Assembly (NCBI RefSeq): GCF_003285005.1
Contig: NZ_QMFA01000026.1
Coordinates: forward strand, 1-64,000
Source: Paenibacillus sp. YN15
Lineage (GTDB): Bacteria; Bacillota; Bacilli; Paenibacillales; NBRC-103111
Length of the DNA stretch: 64,000 nt
Reading direction: 5' to 3'
The notes under the pieces were generated by a model. That model was not told the DNA's origin, did not search any database, and was given only the letters and a program-made list of their open reading frames with translations. Position numbers and translations under genes: made by a program. This document shows positions 61,354-64,000 of this stretch, one piece after another. Positions within the stretch are counted from its first letter, which is position 1. Each line of letters begins with the position of its first letter.

Positions 61354-62479
61354 GATATTGAGGCACCCCTCCGAACACGCCTGCTGTATACATCTTCTCC
61401 AGGTTCTGCGCTACACGCGGCTGCTCTGAAGAAAAGCGCTTAAGGGAGCTCCCTTCCATCCCATTAAAATCCACTGCGTAAATCTGATCAGGTCTTAACA
61501 AGGAGTTGGACAGCAAGTTGGTTGAGTGAGTCACAACAAAAAGTTGCGCATTGGAGGAATTGTTCATAAAGTATCGGACCAGCAGCTCCTCCAAAAAATT
61601 ATGAAGCCCACTGCTGAATTCATCAATGATTAGCATTCCCCCATTCTGAACCACATGGAAGAAAGGCGGCAGCAAACGAAGCAGCTTTTGATTTCCTAAG
61701 GATTCCCAAGGAAAAGGAATGGGTTCCCCTACTCCCTCGCGCTTGAAAAAAATCTCCGCTTCATTCACAGACTTGATCGTAACGATCTTCCCCTTGCTTT
61801 CCTGGCCATATTCAATTCTTTGGTTAAATCCAAATTGCTCGAAAAACTGATTGATCGTTTTCACTCCGATTTCCTGCAGGTAATCAGTAATATTCAGAGA
61901 AAATTTTCCTGGTGAGAATACCCTTTCCTTATACCCATCCACAAACACGGAATTTAGTAAAAAGTCGAACCACTTTTTGAGAAGGGGCTGCATCCGAAAT
62001 TTGGTATTAAAAAAAATCTCCCTTAAAAGAAGTCCTTCGGGGGTTATGTCTTCAAAGACTTTATTCTCCGTTATGGTTGAAGTGGCGTTGCTTCCAATCC
62101 GATCTATTGCCGTTTCTCCATCTACAAGGAGTTTTTCAATAAAATGTTTCTTCTCAATATGAAATTCCAGGATATATTGGATTGTTTCCCCTTCAACATC
62201 AAACTCATACTTTATAAATATTTCTTTCTTCCTTGAAAAAAGACAGCGGTCAGAGGTTAAGGTGGATATTTTTTCAGCAAATAAAAGGTCAAGCAAAATC
62301 TCAAGAGCACGAATTGCATTAGTCTTCCCTGATGCGTTCGCACCAAAAAGAAAACATCCCTTAACAATATCCTTATGCACATTGGTGCCTGAGAGGCTTT
62401 TGTAGCCGGTAGCGGTCATATCAATCTTCGTTCTATTCTTGAATGATCTGAAGTTCTCCATTTCAATACTTCTTAACAT
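61322..62479 (-). CDS. AAA (ABC-type) ATPase of a predicted two-gene anti-phage module
   Basis: 385 residues. Opens with LRSIEMENFRSF and Walker A LFGANASGKTNAI (46-53 core), a helical insert, then GMLIIDEFSSGLHNFLEELLVRYF (Walker B) and VVTHSTNLLSNSLLRPDQIYAVD (H-loop region). This is the AAA_15/AAA_21 organisation seen in RloA, AbiLi and PARIS AriA. Partner is the overlapping RloB-like gene. AAGGGGTGGTG precedes ATG 62479. The region 59964-62560 lies between housekeeping loci and looks like a small defence insertion. Confidence 0.88.
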   Translation of the reverse strand: MLRSIEMENFRSFKNRTKIDMTATGYKSLSGTNVHKDIVKGCFLFGANASGKTNAIRALEILLDLLFAEKISTLTSDRCLFSRKKEIFIKYEFDVEGETIQYILEFHIEKKHFIEKLLVDGETAIDRIGSNATSTITENKVFEDITPEGLLLREIFFNTKFRMQPLLKKWFDFLLNSVFVDGYKERVFSPGKFSLNITDYLQEIGVKTINQFFEQFGFNQRIEYGQESKGKIVTIKSVNEAEIFFKREGVGEPIPFPWESLGNQKLLRLLPPFFHVVQNGGMLIIDEFSSGLHNFLEELLVRYFMNNSSNAQLFVVTHSTNLLSNSLLRPDQIYAVDFNGMEGSSLKRFSSEQPRVAQNLEKMYTAGVFGGVPQYRDDDYTHTQG

Positions 62480-62593
62480 GTAAACACCACCCCTTCCCTT
62501 CTACATTTATCATATACCCACGTGTAATTATTATACACCACAGATGGAATATACCGTAATTTTTTTACGTTATAAATTCATTCAAATTTCCCT

Positions 62594-63379
62594 CTACGAC
62601 CCTGCGCCGCGGTACCGGCTGACGCCGAAGTTCCAGAAGGCCAGGGCTCCCGCGAAGAATACGCCGCCCACCACCGGAGTCAGCAGGGCGATATGCCCCC
62701 AGGCCGCCCGGTCGAGAAAATACGCCGCCGGATAGAAGCCCACAAAAGCAAAGGGCAAAATCCCCGTCAGCAGCACGGTAATGGCCCGGTTGTAGATGGT
62801 CACCGGATAGCGCCCGTAATTCTGAATGTTCCACACCAGCGGCAGAATTCCGGTAGGAGCATCCGTAAAAAAGGAGATGGCGGTAAAAGCAATATAGATA
62901 CCGGCATATACCATAATGGAGCCCAGCACCAGCACCGCCAGCACCAACGGGTCGTACCAGGCAAATTCCAGACCTGCCGAGGGCCAGGTCAGGGCCATAA
63001 TCACCAGTCCCACCACCGATCCGGCCAGGGACGGCGGGTCCAGATTTTCCAGAGCCAGCTGGGTCAGGTTATAGGCGGGACGGGTCAGAATCCGGTCCAT
63101 TTCCCCTTTGACGATATAGCGCTCCGTAAAGTTCCAGAGATTGAAGCAGCAGTTGAAAATGCCGTAGGGCACCATAAAATACCCGTAGACAAACAGCATC
63201 TGGGATTCCGTCCAGCCGTCCAGAAGCTGGGTGTGAAGAAACACCACCAATAGAAAGAACAGGTTGACTCCCTGAAACATCAAGTCGGACAAGATTTCCA
63301 CCAGCAGGTCCATCCGGTACGCCAGGCGAATCTTCATATAGGTCTTCAAGTAGTCCCATCCAAGAGACAGATAAAACAT
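62594..63379 (-). CDS. ABC-2 family transporter permease (PF06182 type)
   Basis: 261 residues, six membrane helices. LVEILSDLMFQGVNLFFLLVVF, ERYIVKGEMDRILTRPAYNLTQ and GILPFAFVGFYPAAYFL match the paired ABC-2 permeases that always occur with a second one and an ATPase (as in the DUF990-type operons). Export substrate unknown. The ATPase gene should lie beyond the right edge of the window, upstream on the minus strand. Confidence 0.9.
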   Translation of the reverse strand: MFYLSLGWDYLKTYMKIRLAYRMDLLVEILSDLMFQGVNLFFLLVVFLHTQLLDGWTESQMLFVYGYFMVPYGIFNCCFNLWNFTERYIVKGEMDRILTRPAYNLTQLALENLDPPSLAGSVVGLVIMALTWPSAGLEFAWYDPLVLAVLVLGSIMVYAGIYIAFTAISFFTDAPTGILPLVWNIQNYGRYPVTIYNRAITVLLTGILPFAFVGFYPAAYFLDRAAWGHIALLTPVVGGVFFAGALAFWNFGVSRYRGAGS

Positions 63380-63385
63380 GTCCGC

Positions 63386-64000
63386 TCACCCTCCCTGCAC
63401 AAACAGCCGCGTTCTGGCCAGCCGCCACATGAGTAGAATCGGAATGCAAAGCACAATCAGCCACAGGGTCTGTACCCCCAGCACATTGGCAATGCCGATG
63501 CCCCCGCCCTTGCCGGAGAAAACAGCGCTGGGCAGGTAGGTAATGGCCTGAAACGGCAGCAGGCGCAGCACCGTCTCCGCCCAGCCGGGGAAGAAGGAAA
63601 CGGGAATAATGAGGCCGGAGAACAGGTCCACCATCACCCGTTTGAACCTCATCATCCCCTCGCTATTTTCCATGAAGAATGAAAACAGGCCTGTCATAAT
63701 ATTAATCTGAGAGTTAATTACGAAGCTGAAGAAAAGCATCAGGAAAAAAGCCGCCCACACCTGCGGGTCCTTAGGGAACTGGATAGGGAACAGCGCCCAG
63801 ACCAGCAGCATGCCCGGGGTGGAAAACAGGAGCAGCCGGAAGAGGCCTTCGCCCAGTCCCTGCATCATCTTCACCGCCAGATACGGATAGGGCCGGATGA
63901 ATTGGATTGCCACACTGCCGTCGCGGATTTCATTGGCAATTTCCCGGTCCAGATTGTTGAAATAAAACGCCCGCGCCATCCAGGCCACCGCCACATAAGT
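63386..64000 (-). CDS. ABC-2 family transporter permease, partial at window edge
   Basis: At least 204 residues visible; the frame runs open past base 64000 (…TYVAVAWMARAFYFN). Contains LDREIANEIRDGSVAIQFIRPYPYLAVKMMQ, the counterpart of the KGEMDRILTRP segment of the adjacent permease, and four to five membrane helices. It starts the pair; the two genes are 6 nt apart. Confidence 0.88.
   Translation of the reverse strand, partial: TYVAVAWMARAFYFNNLDREIANEIRDGSVAIQFIRPYPYLAVKMMQGLGEGLFRLLLFSTPGMLLVWALFPIQFPKDPQVWAAFFLMLFFSFVINSQINIMTGLFSFFMENSEGMMRFKRVMVDLFSGLIIPVSFFPGWAETVLRLLPFQAITYLPSAVFSGKGGGIGIANVLGVQTLWLIVLCIPILLMWRLARTRLFVQGG

Noticed and set aside
1-64000. tRNA or rRNA genes
   Set aside because: No cloverleaf with GTTCGAATC-type T loops or rRNA segments was recognised by eye; a tRNAscan run would be decisive.

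Overview
The window looks like chromosomal DNA of a moderately GC-rich Firmicute of the Paenibacillaceae (Paenibacillus or a close relative). This rests on gene content: YesM/YesN two-component systems beside LplA/LplB/LplC-type sugar importers, a T-box and a guanine riboswitch, strong AGGAGG ribosome binding sites, a SinR-like regulator, lutABC, and the repetitive intergenic DNA typical of the group. No taxonomic search was possible.

Layout. 1-3 kb: a WYL/DeoR-like regulator divergent from an APH/protein-kinase fusion. 3.4-15.3 kb (minus strand): a xylan-oligosaccharide locus read as yesM, yesN (frameshifted), lplA, lplB, lplC, an (alpha/alpha)6 glycosidase, a GH43 enzyme and a GH52 beta-xylosidase. 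15.4-18.5 kb: purine permease behind a guanine riboswitch, YjbQ, and a truncated AraC regulator. 18.5-21.6 kb: a T-box-controlled prolyl-tRNA synthetase whose leader is interrupted by a MITE-like element, followed by 0.85 kb of tandem repeats. 21.6-35.9 kb: a peptidoglycan-sugar salvage locus (nagZ, murR, murQ, ABC importer without its ATPase, anmK, tandem-GNAT protein, PIG-L-like protein, namZ, BadF-type MurNAc/GlcNAc kinase). 36-39.5 kb: SEC-C protein, FabH with a FapR-like operator, a secreted stalk-domain protein. 39.5-43.8 kb: an AT-richer island of remnants (IS200 tnpA, a CD-NTase-like 5' fragment, MobV-type relaxase) around an intact-looking restriction-modification pair, abutting the 3' end of guaA. 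45-53 kb: two CBO0543-like membrane proteins (one frameshifted), a MoxR/DUF58/transglutaminase operon, a polysaccharide deacetylase and a Bcp peroxiredoxin. 54-60 kb: two divergent XRE regulators, then lutR and lutABC. 60-62.5 kb: a hypothetical protein and a two-gene AAA ATPase/TOPRIM (RloB-like) module resembling anti-phage systems. 62.6-64 kb: two ABC-2 permease subunits, the last running off the window.

How the genes work together. The 22-36 kb block reads as one pathway: the ABC importer brings in peptidoglycan-derived sugars; NagZ and NamZ, both without signal peptides, would split GlcNAc/MurNAc glycosides inside the cell; the BadF-type kinase and AnmK make MurNAc-6-phosphate; MurQ converts it to GlcNAc-6-phosphate; MurR probably represses through a shared palindrome found in front of murR and murQ. 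This replaces the secreted hydrolases plus MurP PTS route of Bacillus subtilis.

The most unusual signals are: (1) a ~165-bp MITE-like element placed exactly between the T-box antiterminator and the terminator of proS so that both structures are rebuilt but no longer share a strand, with a second copy in the murQ leader and a compensatory change in its inverted repeats; (2) a decayed CD-NTase-like gene directly behind the restriction endonuclease gene; (3) the all-cytoplasmic peptidoglycan salvage route with GNAT and PIG-L partners.
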